From contig NZ_AP023441.1 in the NCBI RefSeq assembly GCF_019976755.1, positions 4,957,501 to 5,021,500 on the forward strand: DNA of 64,000 nt, read 5' to 3'. Below the pieces are notes generated by a model that was not told where the DNA came from, did no database searches, and worked only from the letters and a program-made list of their open reading frames with translations. Each line of letters starts with the position of its first letter. The first letter of the stretch is position 1. Below are positions 35,716 through 43,808 of the stretch, one piece after another. The position numbers were made by a program, and so were the translations under genes. The DNA is from Nostoc sp. MS1. GTDB taxonomy: Bacteria > Cyanobacteriota > Cyanobacteriia > Cyanobacteriales > Nostocaceae.

Positions 35716-38070
35716 ATGGAAAGTAACAAAAATCAGCAAAAAAAACGGTTATCGACAAAGAAAAGTTTGGGCTGGATTCCAGATTATCCAGACCTACGAG
35801 ATTATCATTTAGAGGAAGAGGGTGTCAAAAACCAACTTACATTCAAAATAGAAGAAAGAACTCGTGGTCTGGAAAAAATGATAGAAGCTATGGTAAGCTT
35901 CATTGCTGATACCTCAAGTTGTACGCAAGAAGAAAAAATAAATGAATTTAAAAGAAGGATACTTGGAAATATAGGATTTGCCAAAATTAGAGTACATAAG
36001 TTATTAATCAATGAGCATGAGAATACAGAACTAGATAAGAAATATCCTCCTAAAAGAATTGATTATCAAAGTATACTTTCAAAACAAACGACTGAATTAA
36101 AAACATACCTTGCTATTCTAAAAATGCAAGAAAGAATGCAAGAAAGCGCAAGTAATCCAGAAAATCCAAGTCGCATAAATTTTTGTTCTGTGTCAGAGGT
36201 TGTGAAATGGATAAGAGATGAAAAATATGATGAAGATACTAAGTCGCTTGTTAAGGACTTCCAAAAGAGTTCAGGGATTCTTGATGATGGCATAGTTGGA
36301 TTAGAAACTTACATAACTTTAAATGAATACTTTTCAAAAAATCAGACATTAACACAATCTGAAGCTCCAAATAATAAAGTTAAAGGTTTATCGAAAATAA
36401 AATTTTTCTCTGTTACTTCATTAATTTCTCGAAAACAGTTTGTAACAATACTAAGTATTTTTCAATCGAAAGTAATAGAACAAATTGAGAACGAATATAG
36501 TAAATGTACTAATAATAAAAAGATTTTTGAATATGTTTTTTTAAAAAAAATAGATGTAGAACCATCTCTATTTAAAAAAATATTTGAAGGAAAAGAAAGT
36601 TTAGCAGGAATTAAGGAATGTATTAGTGAAAAATGTATTTGCGATAAAAATAGCGACATACCTCAATCCGAGGATATAGTAACATTATTACAAAATTCAT
36701 CTGTAACTGAACCAATATTCTCAGTTATATTAAAAATAATTTCTCCTTTATCTCAATGGAATAATCTAACTTGGGAAGAAGTGATACAACAAGGTTTTGA
36801 CAAGTTTGAAGAAATCGTTAATGATAGTCAACAGCATCGTAGCTCTAATAATTCAAACATAGAACCTGGGTATTCTGAAACAGAACTAATAGAAAATGCA
36901 ATTTCTCAAACACTATCTCTTATTAAATTAGAACTTTCTTCTATAGAAGATACAAAAAACAATACGGTTATATTCTTATACTTTTTGCTCAAGAAGTATC
37001 TAAATAGATTTAAAAAATATATTTCCAAAGCGGAAGCAGAAATTAACCAAGAAGAGAAAAATAACATTTTTAATAAAAAAGAAGTATTTGAAATAAAACT
37101 TTTATCTAATGATGAGTTCATACCTTCAAATTCAGACGAAAAGGAACCAGACAAAGGAGAAGAGTTATTTTCTAGTTTAGATTTACATATACCAGTAGTC
37201 ATGAGTGACGTTTATCTAAGAGAGTTGTCACGATTGCAAAAAGAAAAGAACTCATCGAAAAAACTCTATTTTCTTCTTCCTACAGTAATTGATTTGAGTT
37301 TTTGGTGTTCTCCAGTTCGCGACCAAGGATCGCTGAATTCTTGTACTGCTTTTGCCGCGATCGCCCTATTAGAGTATTTTGAAAATAGAAACTTTGGTCA
37401 GATAATAGATGCTTCTCCTTTATTTCTCTATAAAGCTGCACTTAAAAAAATGAAGGCTCAAGGAGATGCGGGAGCATCTATCCGGGAAACAATGAAGGTT
37501 TTAGCTTTATTTGGCGTGCCACCTGAAGAATCTTGGCCGTATGAAGAAGATAGATTTGATCAAGAACCAGAGCCTTATTGTTATGCCTATGCCCAAAATT
37601 ATAAAAGCCTCAAATATTTTCTTCTAGATTATGCTGGTATTACGACAGAAAGTCTTTTGTTTCAAGTTAAAGCGGTTTTAGCTGCTGGCTTTCCTTGTAT
37701 TTTTGGCTTGACACTTTACACCTCAGTGTATGAACAAACCAACTATGAAAAAGGTTATATCCCATACCCAGATGCGAATAAAGATAAGGTAGTGGGTGGA
37801 CATACTGCCGTTGTAGTTGGATATGATGATTTTAAATTTATCCGGTGTGCTAATCGTGAATCCTACTCAAGAGGTGCTTTCTTAGTTAGAAACTCCTGGG
37901 GTACTGAATGGGGAGTAAATGGTTATGGATGGCTTCCTTATGACTACGTTCTCGCCGGGCTTACATCTGCTTGGTGGTCATTACTAAAAGCAGAGTGGTT
38001 TGATGAAAGTAATTTTGGCCCGGCTAGACAAGGAGGAGAGGGCCAACCTGATAACCCAAAAGGCGGTTAA
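35716..38070 (+). CDS. C1 (papain)-family cysteine protease with long N-terminal region
   Basis: Protein of 784 residues. The start GWIPDYPDLRDYHLEEE is common at the front of bacterial C1 peptidases. Residues about 155-195 resemble a peptidoglycan-binding-type repeat (LVKDFQKSSGILDDGIVGLETY). Residues 220-500 are very AT-rich, charged and unrecognised. The protease domain at about 525-770 has Gln in VRDQGSLNSC, nucleophile Cys543, His696 (GGHTAVVVGYDD) and Asn726 (VRNSWGTEWG), so the active site is complete. There is no signal peptide, so it should act inside the cell. It is probably co-transcribed with the WD40 ATPase gene. Confidence 0.88.
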   Translation: MESNKNQQKKRLSTKKSLGWIPDYPDLRDYHLEEEGVKNQLTFKIEERTRGLEKMIEAMVSFIADTSSCTQEEKINEFKRRILGNIGFAKIRVHKLLINEHENTELDKKYPPKRIDYQSILSKQTTELKTYLAILKMQERMQESASNPENPSRINFCSVSEVVKWIRDEKYDEDTKSLVKDFQKSSGILDDGIVGLETYITLNEYFSKNQTLTQSEAPNNKVKGLSKIKFFSVTSLISRKQFVTILSIFQSKVIEQIENEYSKCTNNKKIFEYVFLKKIDVEPSLFKKIFEGKESLAGIKECISEKCICDKNSDIPQSEDIVTLLQNSSVTEPIFSVILKIISPLSQWNNLTWEEVIQQGFDKFEEIVNDSQQHRSSNNSNIEPGYSETELIENAISQTLSLIKLELSSIEDTKNNTVIFLYFLLKKYLNRFKKYISKAEAEINQEEKNNIFNKKEVFEIKLLSNDEFIPSNSDEKEPDKGEELFSSLDLHIPVVMSDVYLRELSRLQKEKNSSKKLYFLLPTVIDLSFWCSPVRDQGSLNSCTAFAAIALLEYFENRNFGQIIDASPLFLYKAALKKMKAQGDAGASIRETMKVLALFGVPPEESWPYEEDRFDQEPEPYCYAYAQNYKSLKYFLLDYAGITTESLLFQVKAVLAAGFPCIFGLTLYTSVYEQTNYEKGYIPYPDANKDKVVGGHTAVVVGYDDFKFIRCANRESYSRGAFLVRNSWGTEWGVNGYGWLPYDYVLAGLTSAWWSLLKAEWFDESNFGPARQGGEGQPDNPKGG

Positions 38071-38109
38071 AATTCTTAAACTCATTTCTCAAGTCCTACA
38101 AAAATATTG

Positions 38110-38150
38110 AGTAGTCAGTGGTGTAGAAGTTTCATTAACAACTGACTACT
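38110..38150. terminator. Bidirectional hairpin between convergent genes
   Basis: AGTAGTCAGT (38110-38119) pairs exactly with ACTGACTACT (38141-38150) around a 21-base loop. It lies between the stop of the C1 protease gene and the stop of the O-methyltransferase gene. Confidence 0.5.
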
Positions 38151-38157
38151 AAACTAA

Positions 38158-38826
38158 CTAAGAATTACGCTTCAATGCCAAGGTTAACCCATCGCCAATA
38201 GGAACTAGAGAAAGTGTAACCCTCTCATCATCGTGCAGTTTTTGATTTAAAGCGCGGATGGCTTGGGTACTTTCATCTTGAATTTGATCATCTGCAACCC
38301 GTCCAGACCATAAGACATTATCAATAGCAATTAAGCCACCAGGACGAACTAATTGCAAGGCTCGTTCGTAGTAGTTATCATAATTTTCCTTATCTGCATC
38401 GATGAAGGCAAAATCAAATGTTCCAGCTTGCCCATCGGCTAGGAGTGCATCTAATGTCACAACGCCAGGGGCTAACCGTAAATCGATTTTATCAGCTACG
38501 CCTGCTTGCTGCCAATAACGCCGCGCGATCGCAGTAAATTCTTCACTCACATCACAAGCGATAATTTTGCCATCCGCAGGTAGCGCCAAAGCTACAGAGA
38601 GTGAACTATAACCAGTAAATACCCCAACTTCTAGAGTTTTCTTAGCTCCTAATAACTGTACCAAAAGCCTCATAAACTGCCCTTGTTCTGGAGATATCTG
38701 CATTCTGGCGTTGGGATGGTTAGCAGTCTCTTGACGCAATTTCCAGAGGATTTCCGGTTCTCGTACAGAGGTATTTAAAAGGTAATCGTAGAGTTGTTTA
38801 TCAAGTCCGATAGTCTGCGCTGACAT
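38158..38826 (-). CDS. Class I O-methyltransferase (caffeoyl-CoA OMT-like)
   Basis: SAM-dependent O-methyltransferase of 222 residues. It has the family's conserved stretches: ISPEQGQFMRLLVQLLGAKKTLEVGVFTGYSSLSVALALP (motif I), CDVSEEF, FDFAFIDADKENYDNYYERAL with the metal-binding acids, and GGLIAIDNVLWSGRVAD. Bacterial members methylate catechols and related phenolics; the natural substrate here is unknown. Only short repeats separate it from the C1 protease gene, with which it converges. It diverges from the lipoprotein gene with 63 bases between the starts. Confidence 0.92.
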   Translation of the reverse strand: MSAQTIGLDKQLYDYLLNTSVREPEILWKLRQETANHPNARMQISPEQGQFMRLLVQLLGAKKTLEVGVFTGYSSLSVALALPADGKIIACDVSEEFTAIARRYWQQAGVADKIDLRLAPGVVTLDALLADGQAGTFDFAFIDADKENYDNYYERALQLVRPGGLIAIDNVLWSGRVADDQIQDESTQAIRALNQKLHDDERVTLSLVPIGDGLTLALKRNS

Positions 38827-38889
38827 ACTTTGATGAGAAAATTGTAGGTATGTAGGGCTATACTATCGCTGAACTTGATAAAAAATGAC

Positions 38890-39297
38890 ATGATGCGATT
38901 ATTTTTTACAGCAGTATTACTGATATTATTAGTAGGGTGTAACAACATTGGCTTATTACCCACTAGCGAGTTAGTGCAGAAAGCGATCGCTCTTCAGCTA
39001 GAACAAACTCAACAACAACTAAACCAACAGCTTGACTTAAATTTTCAAGGCTTTAAAATTCAACACCTGAAAATTCGCCAAGAACAACCCCTGACAATCC
39101 AGAATTTACCCACTTTCCGAGTCTTGGGAACCTACGACTTAACATTTCAACTACCCAAGAGACAGTTAACCAAACTGCAACAACCCTTTGATGTTTACCT
39201 GCAAATTCAACAAGAAGGTAAAACTTGGCGATTATTGCTTCCAGATAAGGGTAGTAAAGATACTGAAAAAGTTTGGCGTAGCTATCTTATTCCATAG
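38890..39297 (+). CDS. Putative lipoprotein
   Basis: Small exported protein of about 135 residues. The N-terminus MMRLFFTAVLLILLVGCNN is a lipoprotein signal with lipobox LVGC, so the mature protein should be anchored by its first cysteine. The rest is Gln-rich helical sequence (LEQTQQQLNQQLDLNF) followed by a beta-rich part ending PFDVYLQIQQEGKTWRLLLPD. I do not recognise a family, although the wording suggests a lipid-binding or SMP-like fold seen in some cyanobacterial proteins. ATG 38890 (or 38893) is preferred to an upstream TTG at 38875. Confidence 0.75.
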   Translation: MMRLFFTAVLLILLVGCNNIGLLPTSELVQKAIALQLEQTQQQLNQQLDLNFQGFKIQHLKIRQEQPLTIQNLPTFRVLGTYDLTFQLPKRQLTKLQQPFDVYLQIQQEGKTWRLLLPDKGSKDTEKVWRSYLIP

Positions 39298-39392
39298 AAA
39301 TTATGTGCAAATAGAAAAAGCATCACAGATTTCTTTGTATAAAAGCTTAAGTATAGCCATGATGAGATTAATTCTATTTGAGGTATGGCTAT

Positions 39393-40166
39393 ATGTATGC
39401 GTACTTTTTTATAAGTTCTATCACCGGAATTGCAGTTACCGTACTGGTAGCTTTTGGCTTACTACAATGGTTACATATACCTGCGGGTAGCTTTCTTGAT
39501 TGGATAATTGGTGGTGCGAGTTTTTGGTGGTTATTGGTAATTGTCACTGTACCTTGGAATATTCATTTTCAAGCTAAACAAGTTTTAGCAGAAGCTGCAC
39601 AGTCAAGAGAAAGAGATATTGCTGTAGACGAAAGACAAGTGCGATATGTCCAAAGTTTAGCCAAGCGATCGCTATGGGTGGCTTTGGGTTTACACTTGTT
39701 CTCAACCATTGGTCTTTATACTCTCGCCGCTATGGGAATTAGTCCTGTAGGTTATATCAGTTCCGGTGCAGCTTTATTATTAACAATTCTCAGACCAGCA
39801 ATTCGTGCTTATGAGTATATTTATGCACGATTGACAATGATTAGCCAAGATTGGAAATATCCACGGGAAGATATTGTGGAACTCCGCAATCGCTTTGTTG
39901 AATTAGAAGAAAAAGTTAGAGTTTTGGAAGACCAATTTAACTTAGAACAACCCTATTCTTTAGCCGCAACCCAACAACGTTTTGCTGATGAAACTCGTAA
40001 AGATTTAGCAAAAATTGGGGCTAATTTGGAAGAATTACGAGCGACAAATAATAATGAACATGAGCGATTATCTAGAGAAGCACGAAATGCGATCGCTCAA
40101 CTTTCTACTGATGGGCAATTCCTTGATCATGTGCGGGAAATCATTCGCTTTTTTAAAACAGCTTGA
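39393..40166 (+). CDS. Membrane protein with C-terminal coiled coil
   Basis: Protein of about 257 residues from ATG 39393, with GAGG nine bases upstream. Hydrophobic segments occur at about residues 5-25, 38-58, 95-115 and 120-138. A long charged helix follows, with heptad-like spacing (VELRNRFVELEEKVRVLEDQFNLEQ) through about residue 240. This is probably an inner- or thylakoid-membrane protein with a cytoplasmic coiled coil; no family name is offered. It may be co-transcribed with the lipoprotein gene 95 bases upstream. Confidence 0.75.
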   Translation: MYAYFFISSITGIAVTVLVAFGLLQWLHIPAGSFLDWIIGGASFWWLLVIVTVPWNIHFQAKQVLAEAAQSRERDIAVDERQVRYVQSLAKRSLWVALGLHLFSTIGLYTLAAMGISPVGYISSGAALLLTILRPAIRAYEYIYARLTMISQDWKYPREDIVELRNRFVELEEKVRVLEDQFNLEQPYSLAATQQRFADETRKDLAKIGANLEELRATNNNEHERLSREARNAIAQLSTDGQFLDHVREIIRFFKTA

Positions 40167-40251
40167 GATGAACCAGTGATGGCTTCTTGGTTAACAATTG
40201 TGTAAATAACGCTCCATATCTTCCATATTTAATATTGCTTTGAATTGAATC

Positions 40252-41112
40252 TCAAATTTTTGCAAACCAATCAGTGTCAACTTCAACAGACTCAATCATT
40301 GTTATCTTCACACCAAGTCCCAACTCTTTCAAACGTTGAACTAGTTGCTCACCATCTATTAAGTCAATTGGGGGTGCGCCGTCTCGTGTAGCTTCTTTAA
40401 TGGCATCTCTAGTGAAGGTTCCAGTCGTAATGAACAAACCTTTATCAGTACGCCCTTGCATTGCTCCTCGAAAATCTCTAATTTGACTCGCTGTAACTGA
40501 ACCTTGATAACGTTTGCATTGGAAGAGAACATGAAAGCTCAAAAAACCACTCAGACGAGCAATACCTACACCATCAATACCGCCATCACCGGATTTACCA
40601 GTAACTTGTACCTGTATAAATCCTGATTCTCGCAGTAATCGCTGTACTAAACGCTCAAACGCATTAGGCTGTAAAGATGACAGTGTTTTATGAAGTTGTT
40701 CATGCCATGTTACTTCTTCTAATGCTGCTGTAGTCACAATTGATTCATTAGAAGATTCTGTTGGTGTCGGCTTAATTTTTTCGGCTTCACGAACAGTCTT
40801 GACGATTTCTTTAGTATCCAATTTGTCCAGATTTATGGAAGTTGATATCAATGACCATATCCCTCGCGCAGAGTTTTCTATCAGTCCATACTTTTTTAAA
40901 TAAGTACGACTCCAAGCTAGTCTATATTCAACTTCACTTTGTGACGTAGTGCCATGAGGTATTTCAAGTACCTTGTCAGGCAAATTCAAAATCTGCACAA
41001 CCTTGTCATATATTTCTTCGGTCGTACCAGAACCGCCTAGAATTTGTAAAGCTTGTACAGTAGGCAATAGCATTACATCAAACGTAGGCATTGACGAGGA
41101 AGAACGCTTCAT
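40252..41112 (-). CDS. Mrr-type restriction endonuclease-like protein
   Basis: Protein of 286 residues. The N-terminal part (about 1-95) is a winged-helix Mrr_N-like module (ALQILGGSGTTEEIYDKVVQIL, YLKKYGLIENSARGIWSL). The C-terminal part (about 155-275) is a PD-(D/E)xK nuclease of the Mrr_cat group: FERLVQRLLRESGF, GKSGDGGIDGVG, and VLFQCKRYQGSV with the catalytic Gln-x-Lys. Mrr enzymes cut methylated DNA and are part of type IV restriction. A second in-frame ATG seven codons in is also possible. Its first bases overlap the run-on end of the DUF433 frame upstream, so the two may be translated from one message. Confidence 0.88.
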   Translation of the reverse strand: MKRSSSSMPTFDVMLLPTVQALQILGGSGTTEEIYDKVVQILNLPDKVLEIPHGTTSQSEVEYRLAWSRTYLKKYGLIENSARGIWSLISTSINLDKLDTKEIVKTVREAEKIKPTPTESSNESIVTTAALEEVTWHEQLHKTLSSLQPNAFERLVQRLLRESGFIQVQVTGKSGDGGIDGVGIARLSGFLSFHVLFQCKRYQGSVTASQIRDFRGAMQGRTDKGLFITTGTFTRDAIKEATRDGAPPIDLIDGEQLVQRLKELGLGVKITMIESVEVDTDWFAKI

Positions 41113-41437
41113 TTAGGGGATGTTGAGTAACCTGAAATTTTGTTTTGTTGAATAGAATAAAGATTCTACTCAAGACCTTGAAGTATAACCTCAAAAAGAT
41201 ACAAAATAAAAGAGATGCCGGCAGAATGAGATGATTCAATTTACAAGCAGCATATGTGAGTACGGCTTTTAGGTCATCCATTTCTAAATCAGGCATTTCT
41301 GCTAAGATTTCCTCGGCACTAAGACCCACCGCCAATAAATCAAGCACATCTGATACCCTAATTCTCATACTCCGAATGCAGGGACGGCCACCACACTGTC
41401 TAGGGTTGACTGTGATTCTTTGCAATAAGTCTGACAT
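41078..41437 (-). CDS. DUF433 antitoxin-like protein with run-on C-terminus
   Basis: The first 70 residues are a DUF433 domain (ITVNPRQCGGRPCIRSMRIRVSDVLDLLAVGLSAEEIL, DLEMDDLKAVLTYAA), a DNA-binding antitoxin type usually paired with a DUF5615 PIN-like toxin. Family members normally end soon after a sequence like NHPVLVA. Here the frame reads LNHLILPASLL and continues for about 45 hydrophobic, unrelated residues into the start of the Mrr gene, as if the stop codon were lost. No DUF5615 partner follows. ATG 41437 (MSDLLQRITV) is the likely start. An intact DUF433/DUF5615 pair exists at 54380-55068. Confidence 0.75.
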   Translation of the reverse strand: MSDLLQRITVNPRQCGGRPCIRSMRIRVSDVLDLLAVGLSAEEILAEMPDLEMDDLKAVLTYAACKLNHLILPASLLFCIFLRLYFKVLSRIFILFNKTKFQVTQHPLNEAFFLVNAYV

Positions 41438-41488
41438 TAAATTAAGACTCCACAAACTATTACTTCCAGTGTGGTGGTGTACATCCTT

Positions 41489-42853
41489 TTAAACTGGCAA
41501 CGCCTGACGCAATTCTATCGGTTCACCTGTCAAACTAAAAGCGCGAACTTCGTTAATTTTCACCTTAACTAATTGCCCTTTGAGTTGGTTAATATCTCCG
41601 GTAAAGAAGGTGAGACGGTTTCCGCGTGTACGTCCCATGACTTGGGTTTTATCTTTGAGGTTTTGGTCTTCTACTAAGACTTCTTCAATGCGTCCCATGT
41701 AACGCTGCGATCGCTCGGCTGCTTTTACATTAACTAAATGGTTTAATCTTTGTAGGCGATCGCTTTTTACTTCTTCACTCAGTTGATTTTCCCACAATGC
41801 GGCGGGTGTGCCTGGACGGGGTGAATAGGCGGCTGTGTTTAATTGGTCAAACCCGATATCATCCACCAGTTTCAAGGTATTTTCAAACTGTTCTTCTGTT
41901 TCTCCAGGGAAACCGACAATGGCATCAGCGCTAATCGAGGCATCTGGCATATACCGACGAATGGTATCAATAATCCGGCGATATTTTTCGTGGGTATAAC
42001 CCCGCGCCATTGCTTTTAATAATTGGTTATCCCCAGATTGAAACGGTATATGGAAGTGTTCGCAAACCTTGGGTAACTCTGCACAAGCCTTAATTAACCT
42101 CTCCGTAAAATAACGAGGGTGGCTTGTAGCAAATCTTATTCTCTCTACTCCTGATACATCATGGACGTAATATAGTAAGTCTGTAAAAGTGTGTAGGTGT
42201 CTTCCTTCGGGTGTTACTCCTGGTAAATCTCTACCATAAGCGTCAATATTTTGACCAAGCAAGGTAATTTCTTTATAACCTTGCCGTCCCAATTCTTCCA
42301 TTTCCGCGCGAACAGCTTCTGGTGTGCGGGACTGTTCCACGCCGCGCACGTTGGGAACTACGCAATATGTACAACGTTCGTTACAACCGTAAATCACATT
42401 TACCCAAGCTGTGACGGTGCTATCTCGCCGTGCCTGGGTGATATCTTCCATAATATGCACGGCTTCAGTCGCCACAACTTGATTCCCAGCAAACACCGAC
42501 TCTAGTAAATCTTTGAGGCGGTTGGCGTGTTGTGGCCCCATGACTAAATCTAATTCTGGCACACGCCGTAATAGTGCTTCGCCTTCTTGTTGGGCAACAC
42601 AACCAGCTACAACTAAGGTTAAGTCTGGTTGTTCGTGTTTGCGCTTGGCTTGTCTACCAAGGTAAGAATAGACTTTCTGCTCGGCATTATCGCGGATAGT
42701 GCAGGTATTGTAGAGAATTACCTCTGCATTGTTGGGATCTTCACAAAACTCAAAGCCCATGTCTTCTAAGATGCCAGCCATGCGCTCTGAGTCGGCTTTA
42801 TTCATTTGGCAACCGAAGGTAGTAATGTGGTAGCGGCGTTTAGAAGTGGTCAT
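41489..42853 (-). CDS. miaB: tRNA-2-methylthio-N6-dimethylallyladenosine synthase MiaB
   Basis: Radical-SAM methylthiotransferase that modifies i6A37 of tRNAs reading UNN codons. The protein of about 454 residues has an N-terminal UPF0004 domain with three cluster cysteines (FGCQMN, NTCTIR and AGCVAQQ). A radical SAM domain follows with CxxxCxxC in YGCNERCTYCVVPNVRG, and the C-terminal TRAM domain covers about residues 385-450. Length and order match MiaB rather than MtaB or RimO. ATG 42853 is used in preference to an upstream TTG at 42859. Confidence 0.96.
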   Translation of the reverse strand: MTTSKRRYHITTFGCQMNKADSERMAGILEDMGFEFCEDPNNAEVILYNTCTIRDNAEQKVYSYLGRQAKRKHEQPDLTLVVAGCVAQQEGEALLRRVPELDLVMGPQHANRLKDLLESVFAGNQVVATEAVHIMEDITQARRDSTVTAWVNVIYGCNERCTYCVVPNVRGVEQSRTPEAVRAEMEELGRQGYKEITLLGQNIDAYGRDLPGVTPEGRHLHTFTDLLYYVHDVSGVERIRFATSHPRYFTERLIKACAELPKVCEHFHIPFQSGDNQLLKAMARGYTHEKYRRIIDTIRRYMPDASISADAIVGFPGETEEQFENTLKLVDDIGFDQLNTAAYSPRPGTPAALWENQLSEEVKSDRLQRLNHLVNVKAAERSQRYMGRIEEVLVEDQNLKDKTQVMGRTRGNRLTFFTGDINQLKGQLVKVKINEVRAFSLTGEPIELRQALPV

Positions 42854-42998
42854 GGGCAATTATGCTTGGTTAGCTGGATGTTAAATATGCTTTGTCTTCT
42901 TCTCTATTCTATTAAAGTATAAATAGAGTAACTGTAGTGAAAAACCATCTCTTTGCTTTCTGTTGTACCTTAGTTGTTATTGATGGCTAGAAAATCCT

Positions 42999-43322
42999 TT
43001 ACGCCGTCAATAGAACATCTTCCTCAGCCATAAAACCTAAAATAATTTTTTCTTCTAGAATACCTTTGGCTATTAAATCGGCAGTAATTCCCGCTTCCAT
43101 GCCATCGTATTCTATCCAAACCTTGCCGTCATGTAGGGTAACATAAATTAAGTTACCTCTCACCCGTCGCCCTCTATCCCAACCAACCTGCATTAAGGCA
43201 TAACGGTCTTGGGTTTCATCAAATACGGTATCTAATCTGATATTTCCATGCGATGGTCGCAACTGGGCGTATTGTGTAATAACTTCTTTCACTATTTGGC
43301 GATGATAAGCGGTGGTATCCAT
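42999..43322 (-). CDS. xisI: XisI-family protein (element excision controlling factor)
   Basis: A 107-residue protein of the XisI family, named for the fdxN element excision controlling factor of Anabaena. It shows YHRQIVKEVITQYAQLRPSHGNIRLDTVFDETQDRYALMQVGWDRGRRVRG and the typical end GILEEKIILGFMAEE. It overlaps the end of xisH by 31 bases, the usual gene order. XisH/XisI pairs are frequent in Nostoc away from any excised element, and their general role is not settled. Confidence 0.92.
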   Translation of the reverse strand: MDTTAYHRQIVKEVITQYAQLRPSHGNIRLDTVFDETQDRYALMQVGWDRGRRVRGNLIYVTLHDGKVWIEYDGMEAGITADLIAKGILEEKIILGFMAEEDVLLTA

Positions 43323-43756
43323 TGTTTTATCTCTGCTTTATTAATATCTACAATAATCAATTTTAAGGGTAAGTTATTAATCACAAGTTGTCCTATCTCT
43401 TCTCTAAAAATTTCTTCATAGATGATATTGGTTGTAGCCAAATATACTTCACGTCCAGGGTCAACTTGATTGAGTAATAAACTATAAAGAACATACTGAC
43501 CAATCGCTTGTTCTAAATCCCCAATCACTGATTTATTTTTAAAGTCTTTTATTTCTATTGCAATTCGACTATTGTCTCTTTCTGCACCAATAAAGCCACC
43601 CTGAAGATTATTAATTTTATTGTGTTTACTAGCTCCAAGGTCTACAAATAAAAACCTTTCCCCGTAGGAAATCACATAAGGATCAGCAGTAATATTCCAA
43701 CCATCTTTTATGATTGCTTGTTTAACAATGTCATGAATTGCATCTCTTGGCGGCAC
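43292..43756 (-). CDS. xisH: XisH-family protein (PD-(D/E)xK nuclease-like)
   Basis: Partner of XisI, 154 residues. It begins MPPRDAIHDIVKQAIIKDGWNITADPY and has the nuclease-like core IAIEIKDFKNKS followed by EQAIGQYVLY, which is the Glu-x-Lys pattern of a PD-(D/E)xK fold. In Anabaena PCC 7120 XisH and XisI control excision of the fdxN element together with XisF. No large recombinase gene or element boundary is visible in this window, so this is a solitary pair. The start is a GTG at 43756. Confidence 0.92.
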   Translation of the reverse strand: MPPRDAIHDIVKQAIIKDGWNITADPYVISYGERFLFVDLGASKHNKINNLQGGFIGAERDNSRIAIEIKDFKNKSVIGDLEQAIGQYVLYSLLLNQVDPGREVYLATTNIIYEEIFREEIGQLVINNLPLKLIIVDINKAEIKQWIPPLIIAK

Positions 43757-43808
43757 TAGTTTAATGCTCCATAAATCCTGTCATGACATTATTAAAGCAA
43801 ATTAGTAT

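Noticed and set aside
42999..43756. Boundary of an excision element
   Set aside because: No recombinase gene, no nif or hup gene and no matching direct repeats were seen around xisH/xisI.
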